From Leptospiraceae bacterium (GTDB lineage: Bacteria; Spirochaetota; Leptospiria; Leptospirales; Leptospiraceae): DNA of 14,033 nt. Shown here in pieces: positions 1 to 7,953 of this stretch. The notes below the pieces were generated by a model. The model searched no databases, was not told where the DNA came from, and was given only the letters and a program-made list of their open reading frames with translations. Location: assembly GCA_027485405.1 (NCBI GenBank), contig JAIXRB010000070.1:1-14033 (forward strand), read 5' to 3'. A program made the translations under genes and the position numbers. Positions within the stretch are counted from its first letter, which is position 1. The number at the start of each line of letters is the position of its first letter.

Positions 1-782
1 CCATCGGGCGCTCTTTCCCCATTTTTTGGTAGATAGGATTTTCGGAGAATCAATCTTTTTCCCCTAAATTGACAAAATGCAAGAGGATCTGGAAACAAAG
101 CTCTGATCTGGTTGTGCAAGTTTTGCGCAGTGAATTGAAAATCCAAAATGCAATCTTCATTCTTTATCTTTTTGCAATGTGTGGCTTTCTCATGATCCTG
201 GGGATGTTTTTGCCAAGAGCTTGGATCTGTTTTTAAGAGATCCGTTAGAGCTAGATAGCCTTGCCCTGTGATTTTCTTTAAGTAAGTCTCCGTGTTGTCA
301 TCTTCCTCAATTGGGATTTCTTTGGTGAGTAAGATATCACCGGAATCCACTTGACTTGCCAGATATTGAATTGTGAATCCCGACAGCTCAAACCCAAGCC
401 GGATTGCGGATTGAACTGGAGAAGCCCCTCGTAACAGAGGTAAGATACTTCCATGGAGGTTTATACTTTTGAATTTTGGAAAAAGGAACACATCGTCGGA
501 AATAATGGATCCGTAGGCGTATACGATATGGATATCTGCGTTAAAAGAAAAAATTGACTGTTTTGCTGATTCGTCTTCGCGGAGTTTTGGGCTTGTGATA
601 ACAGGAATTTGTTTGGATTCGGCTAAGACTTTAACTGGAGTCGGTGTGAGGATTTGTTTTCTTCCGAATGGTTTGTCCTGATTGGTAACAACAAACTTAA
701 TGTTAAATCCGTCGTTCAAAAGGAATTCTAGTAATTCTGCGGCATGGCTTGGAGAGCCAAAAAAACCAATGGAAAGGGACAT
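1..782 (-). CDS. fmt: Methionyl-tRNA formyltransferase, 3' end cut by window edge
   Basis: This enzyme transfers a formyl group from 10-formyl-tetrahydrofolate to Met-tRNA(fMet), making the initiator tRNA used to start bacterial translation in the cytoplasm. The visible 260 codons have no stop and run off the left edge; the family is usually about 310 residues, so roughly 50 C-terminal residues are missing. The N-terminus SIGFFGSP matches the Rossmann-like start of the family. The catalytic triad is visible as N108 and H110 in INLHGSILPLLRGASPVQ and D146 in QVDSGDIL, the same numbers as in E. coli. The loop DKPFGRKQ near residue 36 fits the tRNA-contacting region. The ATG at 782 follows priA by 12 bp with a weak AGAGAGA ribosome site directly before it. 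The C-terminal tRNA-binding domain begins around residue 205. The call is firm; only the end is unseen. Confidence 0.95.
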   Translation of the reverse strand, partial: MSLSIGFFGSPSHAAELLEFLLNDGFNIKFVVTNQDKPFGRKQILTPTPVKVLAESKQIPVITSPKLREDESAKQSIFSFNADIHIVYAYGSIISDDVFLFPKFKSINLHGSILPLLRGASPVQSAIRLGFELSGFTIQYLASQVDSGDILLTKEIPIEEDDNTETYLKKITGQGYLALTDLLKTDPSSWQKHPQDHEKATHCKKIKNEDCILDFQFTAQNLHNQIRALFPDPLAFCQFRGKRLILRKSYLPKNGERAPD

Positions 783-794
783 TCTCTCTAATAT

Positions 795-2744
795 TTACAC
801 CAAATCCAAGGGGTCAAAATCAATTTCCACAAAGCATTTTGGCTCTTTTTTGAACTGAGGAACTTGGGGCTTTATTAGATCCCTGAGCTCGAGGATGGAA
901 TGGCTTTTTAACAGGATATGAAATCTGAAATTTTTATCGATCTTAGCAAATGGACAAGGCGATGGGCCGAGTATTTGAACCTTGCTTGGATTCATTGAGG
1001 TTTTTAAAAGCTCAGCTATTCGAATAGAGAATTGTGAAGCCAGCTCCTCTATGGTGGATCGGAACACAAGTCTTACCAACCGGGAGAATGGTGGATAGAA
1101 AAGCGACTTTCTAAACGGAATTTCGTATTCATAAAACTGTTCGTAGTTTTGGTCTACGGCAAGCTTTATCACCGGGTGTGAAATATCTCTGGATTGTAGA
1201 AAAACCTCCCCTGCTGTTGACCTTCGTCCTGCCCTACCCGCCACTTGTGACAGTAAAGCATATACTCGTTCTGCGGCGCGAAAGTCGGGCATTCCAAGTC
1301 CAAGGTCAGCGTTAATGATTCCCACTAAAGTGACTTTCGGTAGATCCAGTCCTTTGGCTATCATTTGTGTCCCGGTTAAGATATCAATTTGTCCATCTTC
1401 TAGTTTCAACAACACATCTGAGATCACTTCTTTGTTTTGCGTTGAGTCTTGGTCTAATCTTTCCACTTTGGCTTGCGGAAACAAAGATAACAAGGATTCT
1501 TCTATCTTTTGTGTCCCTGAACCTAGGAACTCTATGTCTGTTCCAAATAGGTTTTTCAATAAATCTAAGCTGGATTTATAACCGCAGAGATGGCAAAGCG
1601 CTTTTCCATTTTTATGAAAGCAAAGAGAAGTAGAACAGTTTGGACAAGGGATGAATTCATTTTTTTCCTTTGAAAAGAGAAAAGGACTATATCCTCTTCG
1701 ATTGAGAAACAGGATAATCTGTTCTTTTTTATCTAATCTTTGTTTGATTCGAAACTGAAGATCACCCGAGATCAGGCTTTCTTTTTCTTTTTTTTCACTT
1801 AAAGTTATCAGAGGTAACTTGGAACCAGCTACTGCCCTTTCTTTTAGTTCATAAAGTTCTATTTTTCCTTCTTTGGCTTGGTGGTAAATTTCAATACTAG
1901 GTGTTGCGCTTCCTAATACAAGTTTACCTGAATTCTTTTGAAGTCTTTTAAATGCAATTTGACGAGCGTGGTATCTAGGATTTGAAAACTCCTTATAAGA
2001 GCCATCGTGTTCTTCATCAATAATAACCAAATCTAACGATTCGAGTGGTGCAAAAATTGCCGATCGTGTGCCCACAACGATTCTCTTTTTATGGGAAAGT
2101 ATATCTAAATAGCTCTGAAACCGTTCCTTTATCCCTAAATAGGAATGAATGACAGCAACTTCTTCTGGAAAGATCTCAAGGAGCCTTTTTACTATGGAAA
2201 AAGTCAATCCCACCTCTGGGATTAGATAGATAACTCCCGCTTTGGGGTTCTTTAGTGTTTCAAAAATGAGTGAAAGATAGATTTCCGTTTTTCCACTGCC
2301 CGTAATGCCAAAGATTAGGTGGGTTTGGCTCTTTGAGTCGAGTATTGCCTTGCAAATCTTGTTTTGAGAAGGATTCAAGGGATGAATCTTTTCCGGGAAA
2401 ACTCCTAGACCTATTTTTCTTAAATCTTTCTTTCTTCTTCCTTTAGGTACCATTTTAAAAAGCGCTTCGCCTAAGGTACAAAGGTATTGTTCTTTCATCC
2501 AATGGGCGAGATTGAGTTGATCCTGAGTGATGACTGGTTCTAAGTCGATGAGCTTTGTGACTGGAAGCACTTTGAAGTTTGGTTCCGAATTGTGAAGTTC
2601 AGTGATAACTCCGGAAGCTTTTTCATTCCGGAGGTTTACTTCTACTCTACAGCCTATTTTGGCTTCCGGAAAAGAAAGGATGGAATACGTTAGTGTATCG
2701 GACTCCCAGCTGAGATTTAAGGCTACTTCACAAAAACTATTCAA
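795..2744 (-). CDS. priA: Primosomal protein N' (PriA replication restart helicase)
   Basis: PriA is an SF2 3'-5' DNA helicase that recognises stalled forks and D-loops and reloads the replisome. The 649 residues show an N-terminal DNA-binding region (CEVALNLSWESDTLTYSI onward), Walker A GITGSGKTE at 146-154, the DEEHDGSYK box at 243-251, GTQMIAKGLDLP at 458-469 and QVAGRAGRR at 500-508, ending in the typical DFDPLDLV. It is shorter than E. coli PriA (about 730 residues). The cysteine region is unusual: the inner pairs C367/C370 (CPNC) and C384/C387 (CHLC) are present, but the flanking pairs that make the second zinc site in most PriA proteins are replaced (LFSKEKNE and LKNLFGTD). The start is TTG at 2744, overlapping the upstream gene by 8 bp; it gives an N-terminus that aligns with other PriA proteins, and AAAGA lies a few bases upstream. 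Translation is probably coupled to the upstream gene. Confidence 0.96.
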   Translation of the reverse strand: MNSFCEVALNLSWESDTLTYSILSFPEAKIGCRVEVNLRNEKASGVITELHNSEPNFKVLPVTKLIDLEPVITQDQLNLAHWMKEQYLCTLGEALFKMVPKGRRKKDLRKIGLGVFPEKIHPLNPSQNKICKAILDSKSQTHLIFGITGSGKTEIYLSLIFETLKNPKAGVIYLIPEVGLTFSIVKRLLEIFPEEVAVIHSYLGIKERFQSYLDILSHKKRIVVGTRSAIFAPLESLDLVIIDEEHDGSYKEFSNPRYHARQIAFKRLQKNSGKLVLGSATPSIEIYHQAKEGKIELYELKERAVAGSKLPLITLSEKKEKESLISGDLQFRIKQRLDKKEQIILFLNRRGYSPFLFSKEKNEFIPCPNCSTSLCFHKNGKALCHLCGYKSSLDLLKNLFGTDIEFLGSGTQKIEESLLSLFPQAKVERLDQDSTQNKEVISDVLLKLEDGQIDILTGTQMIAKGLDLPKVTLVGIINADLGLGMPDFRAAERVYALLSQVAGRAGRRSTAGEVFLQSRDISHPVIKLAVDQNYEQFYEYEIPFRKSLFYPPFSRLVRLVFRSTIEELASQFSIRIAELLKTSMNPSKVQILGPSPCPFAKIDKNFRFHILLKSHSILELRDLIKPQVPQFKKEPKCFVEIDFDPLDLV

Positions 2745-3570
2745 TGTTCTTTAGTTTGCTTTTGAAATCTTTGAGCATAGATATAAAGTTTTGTTCTATG
2801 TCTTTTCTATCCTTTGCATAATTAAACAAAGCATTTTGGTCAAGCGATGCATCCTTCGATTTGGATTCCAAGGCAACTAAGGCTTCAGGAGAACGAAAAA
2901 CCATGGTTGGAATGGACAAATCTTCAAACTGCCATTCCTCCCATTTTCCAAGCTTTTCTTTTACTCCATCCCCATACAAAACTTTTGCGGAGCTTCCCAA
3001 TATGATGATTCCTTGGATAGAATGCAGAGAAATGGTTTCTTTGATGTGGAGTTTACAGGATTCAGTTCTTTGTTTCCAGCTTTCTGGATTTGACTTTGTA
3101 GTTTGAAAATTGCATGCTGGGAATTCTTGGTAGTACAGCTCTTCGTAAGAAAACTCATAAGCGGATTGAATGAGACTAGCCCAGATTTTTTCTGTTAAAG
3201 CATCTTTGAAAATCTGTTTTGGATTCATCTTAATAAAAGGCTTATCTTTTGGTAGTACCGCACCGGAATAGTGGAGTACTAAAATTGGAATTCTTCCGCG
3301 AGAGATGAAGTTTCTGATTCCCGATTGTTTGTTTTCACAAAGTGAACATGAAAAATTACTTAGGTCTCGACTCGCACGGAGTTTTTCTTGGGCTTCCTTT
3401 GCAATTTCTAAAGGATTTCGATCTTTCCAGCTTTTCCAAAGCAGACTAACATCGTTAGGATCAGTTTCCTCTGGATAACTGATGATAGGAAATTTTTGAT
3501 TTTTTAAAAGAAAAGAAGTTTCATCTATCAAAGACTTATAGATCTGAACCAGTTCTCGGTTCAAGTTCAT
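2737..3570 (-). CDS. Divergent uracil-DNA glycosylase-like Fe-S protein with altered active site
   Basis: I read this 277-residue protein as a distant member of the uracil-DNA glycosylase superfamily (family 4/5 type, which carries a 4Fe-4S cluster). Four cysteines fall in the family pattern: C75-x2-C78 (CSLCENKQSGIRN, like the CxxC..LxKxR..V start), C153 (FPACNFQTTKSNPESW, like the KCRPPxNRxPxxEE segment) and C172 (ESCKLHI, like the AC.P.L segment), followed by GIIILGSSAKVLYGD, which resembles the I..LG..A...LLG strand-helix. The usual GEAPG water-activating motif is HYSG at 100-103, and the usual HPS/HPA motif near the C-terminus appears as RSPEAL at 226-231. Glycosylase activity is therefore doubtful. 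A roughly 70-residue N-terminal extension has no match I recognise. The ATG overlaps the upstream stop by 4 bp (ATGA), with GAAGG at 3580-3584 as ribosome site. Sitting directly before priA, it may act in DNA repair or fork restart, but that is inference. Confidence 0.65.
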   Translation of the reverse strand: MNLNRELVQIYKSLIDETSFLLKNQKFPIISYPEETDPNDVSLLWKSWKDRNPLEIAKEAQEKLRASRDLSNFSCSLCENKQSGIRNFISRGRIPILVLHYSGAVLPKDKPFIKMNPKQIFKDALTEKIWASLIQSAYEFSYEELYYQEFPACNFQTTKSNPESWKQRTESCKLHIKETISLHSIQGIIILGSSAKVLYGDGVKEKLGKWEEWQFEDLSIPTMVFRSPEALVALESKSKDASLDQNALFNYAKDRKDIEQNFISMLKDFKSKLKNIE

Positions 3571-4919
3571 GACTCGTTACCTTCAAATTGAATTCCCAAA
3601 GTTTTCATCTTTCGATAAAGATGTGTTCTCTCGATTCCCAGTACTTTTGATGCTTTGGAAACACTTCCCTCTAGACTCTGTAAAGTTTTTATTATGTATT
3701 CTCTTTCAAATTCTTCTTTGGCTTTCTTTAAGTCTCCTTTTTCGACCATTTCGTTTCCTTTTTTGAAACCCTGAAGAGCCTCTTTAACATCTTTTAGACG
3801 AATTGTATCGGAGGGGACCATAATAGAGAGTCTTTCTATAATGTTTCTTAACTCGCGAATGTTTCCTGGCCAAAAGTGGACAACTAATTGGTCTAATGCT
3901 TCTCTTTCAAGCTTCTTTGGTGCGAGGGCATTTTCATCTATAGATTTCTTAAGATAGTGTTCTACCAGTATCGGAATGTCCTGATTTCGTTCTCGCAAAG
4001 GTGGTAATTGAATTGGTATAACATTTAATCTATAGTATAGATCCTCTCGGAATTTTCCTTCCTTAATTGCATCTTCCACGCTAATGTTTGTCGCCGCAAT
4101 TACTCTTACGTCGACATGAATTGTTTCATTTCCACCCAATCTTTCAAATCTTTGTTCTTGTAAAACTCTTAAAACTTTAGCTTGGGTAGCTAAGGACATA
4201 TCACAAATTTCATCTAGAAACAAAGTTCCATTGTTTGCTTGTTCGAATTTTCCAAATTTACGGTCGTTCGCTCCAGTAAATGCGCCCTTTTCATATCCAA
4301 ACAGCTCAGACTCAATCAAGTCTTCTGGGATTGCCGCACAATTGATTTCTACATAAGCATTGGCTTTACGCTTGGAGTTCTGAAAAATAGCCCGAGCCAC
4401 TAGTTCTTTCCCAGTCCCGTTTTCTCCATAAATGAAAACTCTGGCATTTGTTTGGGCGGCTTGGTAAATCGCAAATTTCACTTTTTTGATTCCAGGGGAT
4501 ATTCCCAGAATTTCATCATATTCGAGTTTGATTTCGGGTGTATCTTGATCATTTCCTTCTGTGAGACGAATGGCGGTTTCGATTGTCGAAATTACCTTTT
4601 CGATGCTAAGAGGTTTTTCAAGAAAGTCGTTTGCACCAATCTTTGTCGCATTGACAGCCAATTCAATAGTGGCATGTCCTGAAATCATAATGACTGGCAA
4701 AGTTGGGTAGAGTTTTTTGCATTCGTTTAAAACGGAAAGACCGTCTTCTTTACCCAACCAAACATCGAGTAAAATTAGATTGGGCCTTTCTTTACTCAAC
4801 GCCTTTAAAAGAGCTTTGCTATTTGAGAAATCTTCGACTAGGTAATTTTCATCCTCAAGAATCACTTTTAGAGACTTGCGAATTTCTTTTTCATCATCTA
4901 AAATGTAAATACGATTCAT
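3567..4919 (-). CDS. Sigma-54-dependent response regulator, NtrX/NtrC family
   Basis: This is a cytoplasmic two-component response regulator that activates sigma-54 promoters. In order it has a receiver domain (acidic pair D8/D9, phosphoacceptor D52 in LLDVWLG, switch S80, K102 in FLEKPL), a central AAA+ domain (Walker A GENGTGKE at 165-172, sigma-54 contact loop GAFTGA at 212-217, Walker B LFLDEI at 233-238, arginine-containing REDLYYRLN near 291, WPGNIREL near 350) and a Fis-type helix-turn-helix at about 418-443 (GSVSKASKVLGIERTHLYRK). At 450 residues the length is standard and every functional residue I can check is present. The start ATG lies 3 bp after the kinase gene, so the two surely form a cognate pair. 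The order NtrY-like kinase then regulator suggests NtrX rather than NtrC, but the input signal and targets cannot be read from sequence. rpoN on the same strand upstream supplies its sigma factor. Confidence 0.93.
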   Translation of the reverse strand: MNRIYILDDEKEIRKSLKVILEDENYLVEDFSNSKALLKALSKERPNLILLDVWLGKEDGLSVLNECKKLYPTLPVIMISGHATIELAVNATKIGANDFLEKPLSIEKVISTIETAIRLTEGNDQDTPEIKLEYDEILGISPGIKKVKFAIYQAAQTNARVFIYGENGTGKELVARAIFQNSKRKANAYVEINCAAIPEDLIESELFGYEKGAFTGANDRKFGKFEQANNGTLFLDEICDMSLATQAKVLRVLQEQRFERLGGNETIHVDVRVIAATNISVEDAIKEGKFREDLYYRLNVIPIQLPPLRERNQDIPILVEHYLKKSIDENALAPKKLEREALDQLVVHFWPGNIRELRNIIERLSIMVPSDTIRLKDVKEALQGFKKGNEMVEKGDLKKAKEEFEREYIIKTLQSLEGSVSKASKVLGIERTHLYRKMKTLGIQFEGNES

Positions 4920-4922
4920 TGA

Positions 4923-6746
4923 TTATTGTTCTACCGGAATTTCTATTTTGAATTTGCAACCGCCTAATTTAGAAGGCTCGACTGAAATATGCCCATGGTG
5001 ATCAATGACGGTTTTTTGAACAACAGCAAGTCCAATACCAGATCCATGGTTTTCTTTTGTAGAAAAGTAAGGTTCAAAAATCTTCTCCCGTAGATTTTCG
5101 GGAAGTCCTGGACCCGAGTCTTCGATTTCTATCAATACACTTCTTCTCAATGTTTTTCTTACTATTTTTGAAGATATGCGTATCATTCTAAGCTTTGATT
5201 TTTTACTTTTTTCTTCTGGTTGCAGATCGGTTTGGGAATCCGGTTGTTGGATAGCTTCCACTGCGTTTTTGATTAAATTGTTTACAACACCCATAAACAA
5301 CCGTTTATCTAAAAAGAGTTCTGGCAGACTTAAACCAAGCTTTAGTTCAAAAACAATATCAGTAGACTCTTTGAAAAGATTTGCTGATTCCTCTAATATC
5401 GGATTGATGCTTTGATTGATAAGAACTGGTACAGGCATTCGTGCAAATTCACTGAATTCCTTTACTAAATGTTCTAGAACCCTAACCTGTCCTATGATCG
5501 TATCAGTGGAGTCTTTCACAATGGTGGAAAATTGTTCAGGTGAGCTACCAATCTCTAGTTTCCTTCGCATGCGTTCAGCCGATAGCTGAATAGGAGTTAA
5601 TGGATTTTTAATTTCGTGAGCCATTCGCTGAGCAACTTCTTTCCAGGCAGCAATTCTTTGTGTATGCATTAGCTCTTCATTTTTTGCCTTTAGATCAGAA
5701 ACCATTTGATTGAATGAATCGATTAAAATGCCCATTTCTCCTTCTTCGGTTTTTTCGATTTTTACGTCAGAACGACCTAAAGAAACATCTTTTGTAGCAT
5801 TTGCTAGGTTTATGATAGGTCCAGAAATTCTTCTGGCAAAAAGAAATGAAAATGAAATAGCTATAGCAAACATAAGTAGAGATAAGAATCCAATAGTGTA
5901 TCTTATGCTATTCGGAATCTTTTCTTTCCAAAGGCTTATACTTTGGTAATTTGATGTGACACTTTGGATCTCGTAAACCTGACTTTCGAGTTCTGTATGA
6001 ATTCTTTTCCCCAAAACAAAATAGATTTCCGGTGTTAATTGCTTTTTTACAAACAAGTAGTTTTGAGTGGATTCGTAAAAGGTAGCAAATGAAGTTGAAT
6101 CTTCTTCTTTGAAAACCAGTTCTTCTAAACTAAATGGAAAGGGAACGGAAAAGAATACTGGAACATTTTGCTTCCAGATACCTAGAGAATAGCCAGACTT
6201 AGCCGAAATTCCCAGAATTTCCATTTTTGAGAGTAAGTAATTCGGATCATCTAAATGACCTTTTGTTTGTTTGTAAAATTCTTCAGATCGAGCTTTTAGG
6301 TCTGTTCTCTCTTCTTTTTCCATTTCATGAATAATTTGAACGGATGACTGCAATGCACTAGCAATGTCTACTCGATAAAAGCCTTCAATTAACTTTACCG
6401 ACATATTGGAGGACAAAACTAAAATTGGCAATGAAGGCAATAAAGCAACAAACAAAAACGCTAACGTTAGACGATATCGGATGGAGCTTCGGATTTTTCC
6501 AGTTTCTCGGTTCCTTCGATTGCGATAAACGTAGGACATAATCAAAGAGAGCATAAAGAAAGGGACAAGGATTAAAAAGTAAGTATCGAGTCTTCCCGAG
6601 AGTCCGATTTCCTCACCACTCTCGAAAAAGAAAAGTTCGGCGAAGGCGATTGAAATAAAGAGAGTGAAGGAGAATATTAAGAAATCGCGGAGATAGTATT
6701 TAGTTTCTTCAGCGATAACGAATTGAAATGGTTTAAAACTAAACAT
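4923..6746 (-). CDS. Membrane sensor histidine kinase, NtrY-like
   Basis: This inner-membrane sensor kinase of 607 residues should phosphorylate the regulator encoded directly downstream. Predicted membrane segments lie at about 21-41, 53-74, 91-112 and 281-303, leaving an extracytoplasmic sensing region of about 165 residues between the last two. A HAMP linker follows (about 303-356), then a HisKA dimerisation domain with phosphoacceptor H377 in MAHEIKNPLTPIQLSAERM, which is the form typical of NtrY, and an HATPase_c domain with the N box NNLIKNAVEAI (489-499), DSGPG (543-547), the F box around 557 and GSGIGLA (568-574). A PAS domain, usual between HAMP and HisKA in proteobacterial NtrY, appears absent: only a short coiled linker separates them. 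A Lys/Ser-rich insert at about 501-520 splits the ATPase domain. The ATG at 6746 overlaps the HPr gene by 8 bp with no clear ribosome site, suggesting coupled translation. Confidence 0.92.
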   Translation of the reverse strand: MFSFKPFQFVIAEETKYYLRDFLIFSFTLFISIAFAELFFFESGEEIGLSGRLDTYFLILVPFFMLSLIMSYVYRNRRNRETGKIRSSIRYRLTLAFLFVALLPSLPILVLSSNMSVKLIEGFYRVDIASALQSSVQIIHEMEKEERTDLKARSEEFYKQTKGHLDDPNYLLSKMEILGISAKSGYSLGIWKQNVPVFFSVPFPFSLEELVFKEEDSTSFATFYESTQNYLFVKKQLTPEIYFVLGKRIHTELESQVYEIQSVTSNYQSISLWKEKIPNSIRYTIGFLSLLMFAIAISFSFLFARRISGPIINLANATKDVSLGRSDVKIEKTEEGEMGILIDSFNQMVSDLKAKNEELMHTQRIAAWKEVAQRMAHEIKNPLTPIQLSAERMRRKLEIGSSPEQFSTIVKDSTDTIIGQVRVLEHLVKEFSEFARMPVPVLINQSINPILEESANLFKESTDIVFELKLGLSLPELFLDKRLFMGVVNNLIKNAVEAIQQPDSQTDLQPEEKSKKSKLRMIRISSKIVRKTLRRSVLIEIEDSGPGLPENLREKIFEPYFSTKENHGSGIGLAVVQKTVIDHHGHISVEPSKLGGCKFKIEIPVEQ

Positions 6747-7011
6747 TTGTTTCGAAATTGTTTTGAATCAGAATGGAAAGTGATTCTAAAGCTTCTTCTT
6801 CCTTTGGTCCATCGGCTTTTACGATAAATTCGGCGCCAGGTCCAAGAGCTAACATCATTAAACCCATAATGGATTTGCCGTTTACTTCGATCTCGTCTCG
6901 AATGACGAAAATATCGCAGGGAAAGGAGCTTGCAGTTTTGACAAACAAAGAAGCTGGTCTTGCATGCAAACCTTGGCAATCGTTATTTATTTTTAAGGAT
7001 ATTTGTTTCAA
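6739..7011 (-). CDS. Phosphocarrier protein HPr
   Basis: HPr is the small cytoplasmic phosphocarrier of the PTS and its regulatory offshoots. The 90-residue form shows the active-site histidine H16 in GLHARPASLFVKTA and the regulatory serine S47 (Ser-46 of other HPr proteins) in NGKSIMGLMMLALGPG. The serine is the substrate of the HprK encoded just upstream, so the pair is functionally matched. I chose the TTG at 7011 because it begins MKQISLKIN, exactly where HPr proteins normally start; this overlaps the hprK 3' end by 29 bp and has no visible ribosome site, so coupled initiation is likely. A longer form starting with GTG at 7065 (108 residues) is open in frame but would add 18 residues foreign to the family and an 83 bp overlap. 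No enzyme I or EIIA gene lies in this window, so the phosphoryl source for the histidine is unseen. A regulatory rather than sugar-transport role is inferred. Confidence 0.92.
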   Translation of the reverse strand: MKQISLKINNDCQGLHARPASLFVKTASSFPCDIFVIRDEIEVNGKSIMGLMMLALGPGAEFIVKADGPKEEEALESLSILIQNNFETNV

Positions 7012-7951
7012 GGGAATTTTTATGATCGATGTAATTGGCCAATTTGTTTGAAAATTCTTTGGCACTGTTTTTACCCATCTTCTTCAACCGCTGGTTCATA
7101 GCCGCAGTTTCAACAATGATAGGAATGTTTCTTCCGGGTTTGACTGGGATTTCCACGTAAGGAATGGATACAGCTAAGATTTCTTCGACTCTTTGGTCGA
7201 TTCCTGTGCGTTCATAGTCTCCTTGCTCTTCCCATTCTTTTAAACTAATTATTAGTTCTATTAATTTGTGATCTCTTACTGAACCTACTCCAAATAGATC
7301 CTTGATATTGAGGATTCCTAGCCCTCTGATTTCCATATGATGGCGGAGCAAATCGGAACAAGAACCAATCAAATAGGACTCGCTCAATCTTCGAATTTCC
7401 ACCATGTCATCGGCAACTAACCTATGTCCACGTTCGATAAGCTCCAGTGCTGTTTCACTCTTTCCAACGCCTGATCTTCCAGTTAAAAGAGTTCCCACAC
7501 CAAAAACTTCGATCAATACTCCATGGCGCATTGTTCTGGGTGCCAGGGCTCGATCTAGAACCTGAGAAATGATCGTTACAAAACGATGCGTCGCAAGCTT
7601 TGTCCCTAGGAGAGGAATTCCTTTTTCATTTGATTTTTGAATAAACAATTCGGGAGCAGGATTTCCATGAGTAAAAACAATGCAATTAAGGTGGAATTGA
7701 AAGAATTTGTTGCATATCTCCGTTAGTTTTTCGTCGGTTAACGAATTTAGATAAGCGCACTCTCCTTTTCCGAAGACTTGTATCCTGTCATTTGCAAAAA
7801 AATCGAAGAAGCCAGTGAGAGATAGTCCAGGACGATTGATCTCGGCATTTCCAATTCGATTGGTGCTTCCTGAGTTTCCGGCAAGAAATTGTAAGTTTAG
7901 ATCTTCATTATCTTTTACGATCGATTCGACTGTGATTCCAGGTACTGGCAT
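6983..7951 (-). CDS. hprK: HPr kinase/phosphorylase
   Basis: HprK phosphorylates and dephosphorylates the regulatory serine of HPr in response to metabolite state. The 322-residue protein has an N-terminal domain (about 1-130) and the catalytic domain with conserved H143 in MRHGVLIEVFGVG, Walker A GRSGVGKSE at 158-166, the acidic pair D181/D182 in ADDMVEI, MEIRGLGILNI at 206-216 and the C-terminal family signature ETAAMNQRLKKMG at 281-293. Length is close to the usual 310 residues. The ATG at 7951 is 2 bp after the rpoN stop with no clear ribosome site. Its substrate HPr is the next gene, overlapping its end. In Firmicutes this enzyme drives carbon catabolite repression through CcpA; in Gram-negative bacteria it usually belongs to a regulatory PTS without sugar permeases. 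Its position between rpoN and a sigma-54 two-component pair suggests a link to that regulation, which is inference. Confidence 0.96.
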   Translation of the reverse strand: MPVPGITVESIVKDNEDLNLQFLAGNSGSTNRIGNAEINRPGLSLTGFFDFFANDRIQVFGKGECAYLNSLTDEKLTEICNKFFQFHLNCIVFTHGNPAPELFIQKSNEKGIPLLGTKLATHRFVTIISQVLDRALAPRTMRHGVLIEVFGVGTLLTGRSGVGKSETALELIERGHRLVADDMVEIRRLSESYLIGSCSDLLRHHMEIRGLGILNIKDLFGVGSVRDHKLIELIISLKEWEEQGDYERTGIDQRVEEILAVSIPYVEIPVKPGRNIPIIVETAAMNQRLKKMGKNSAKEFSNKLANYIDHKNSLETNILKNK

Positions 7952-7953
7952 AG

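Noticed and set aside
1315..1633. Two overlapping plus-strand open frames of 88 codons each
   Set aside because: They lie wholly inside priA on the opposite strand, have no family resemblance and no supporting ribosome site; priA motifs run unbroken through the region.
2961..3158. Minus-strand 65-codon frame inside the UDG-like gene
   Set aside because: It is a shifted frame of a gene whose own frame has conserved cysteines and coupled start and stop junctions.
6677..6979. Minus-strand open frame of 100 codons across the HPr/kinase junction
   Set aside because: It is an alternate frame of HPr and the kinase N-terminus; both real frames carry strong family motifs here.
6961..6985. Possible sigma-54 type -24/-12 element (GCC then TTTGCA on the minus strand) near the HPr start
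   Set aside because: The -24 GG is missing and the bases encode conserved HPr residues around GLHA, so a promoter call is not supported.
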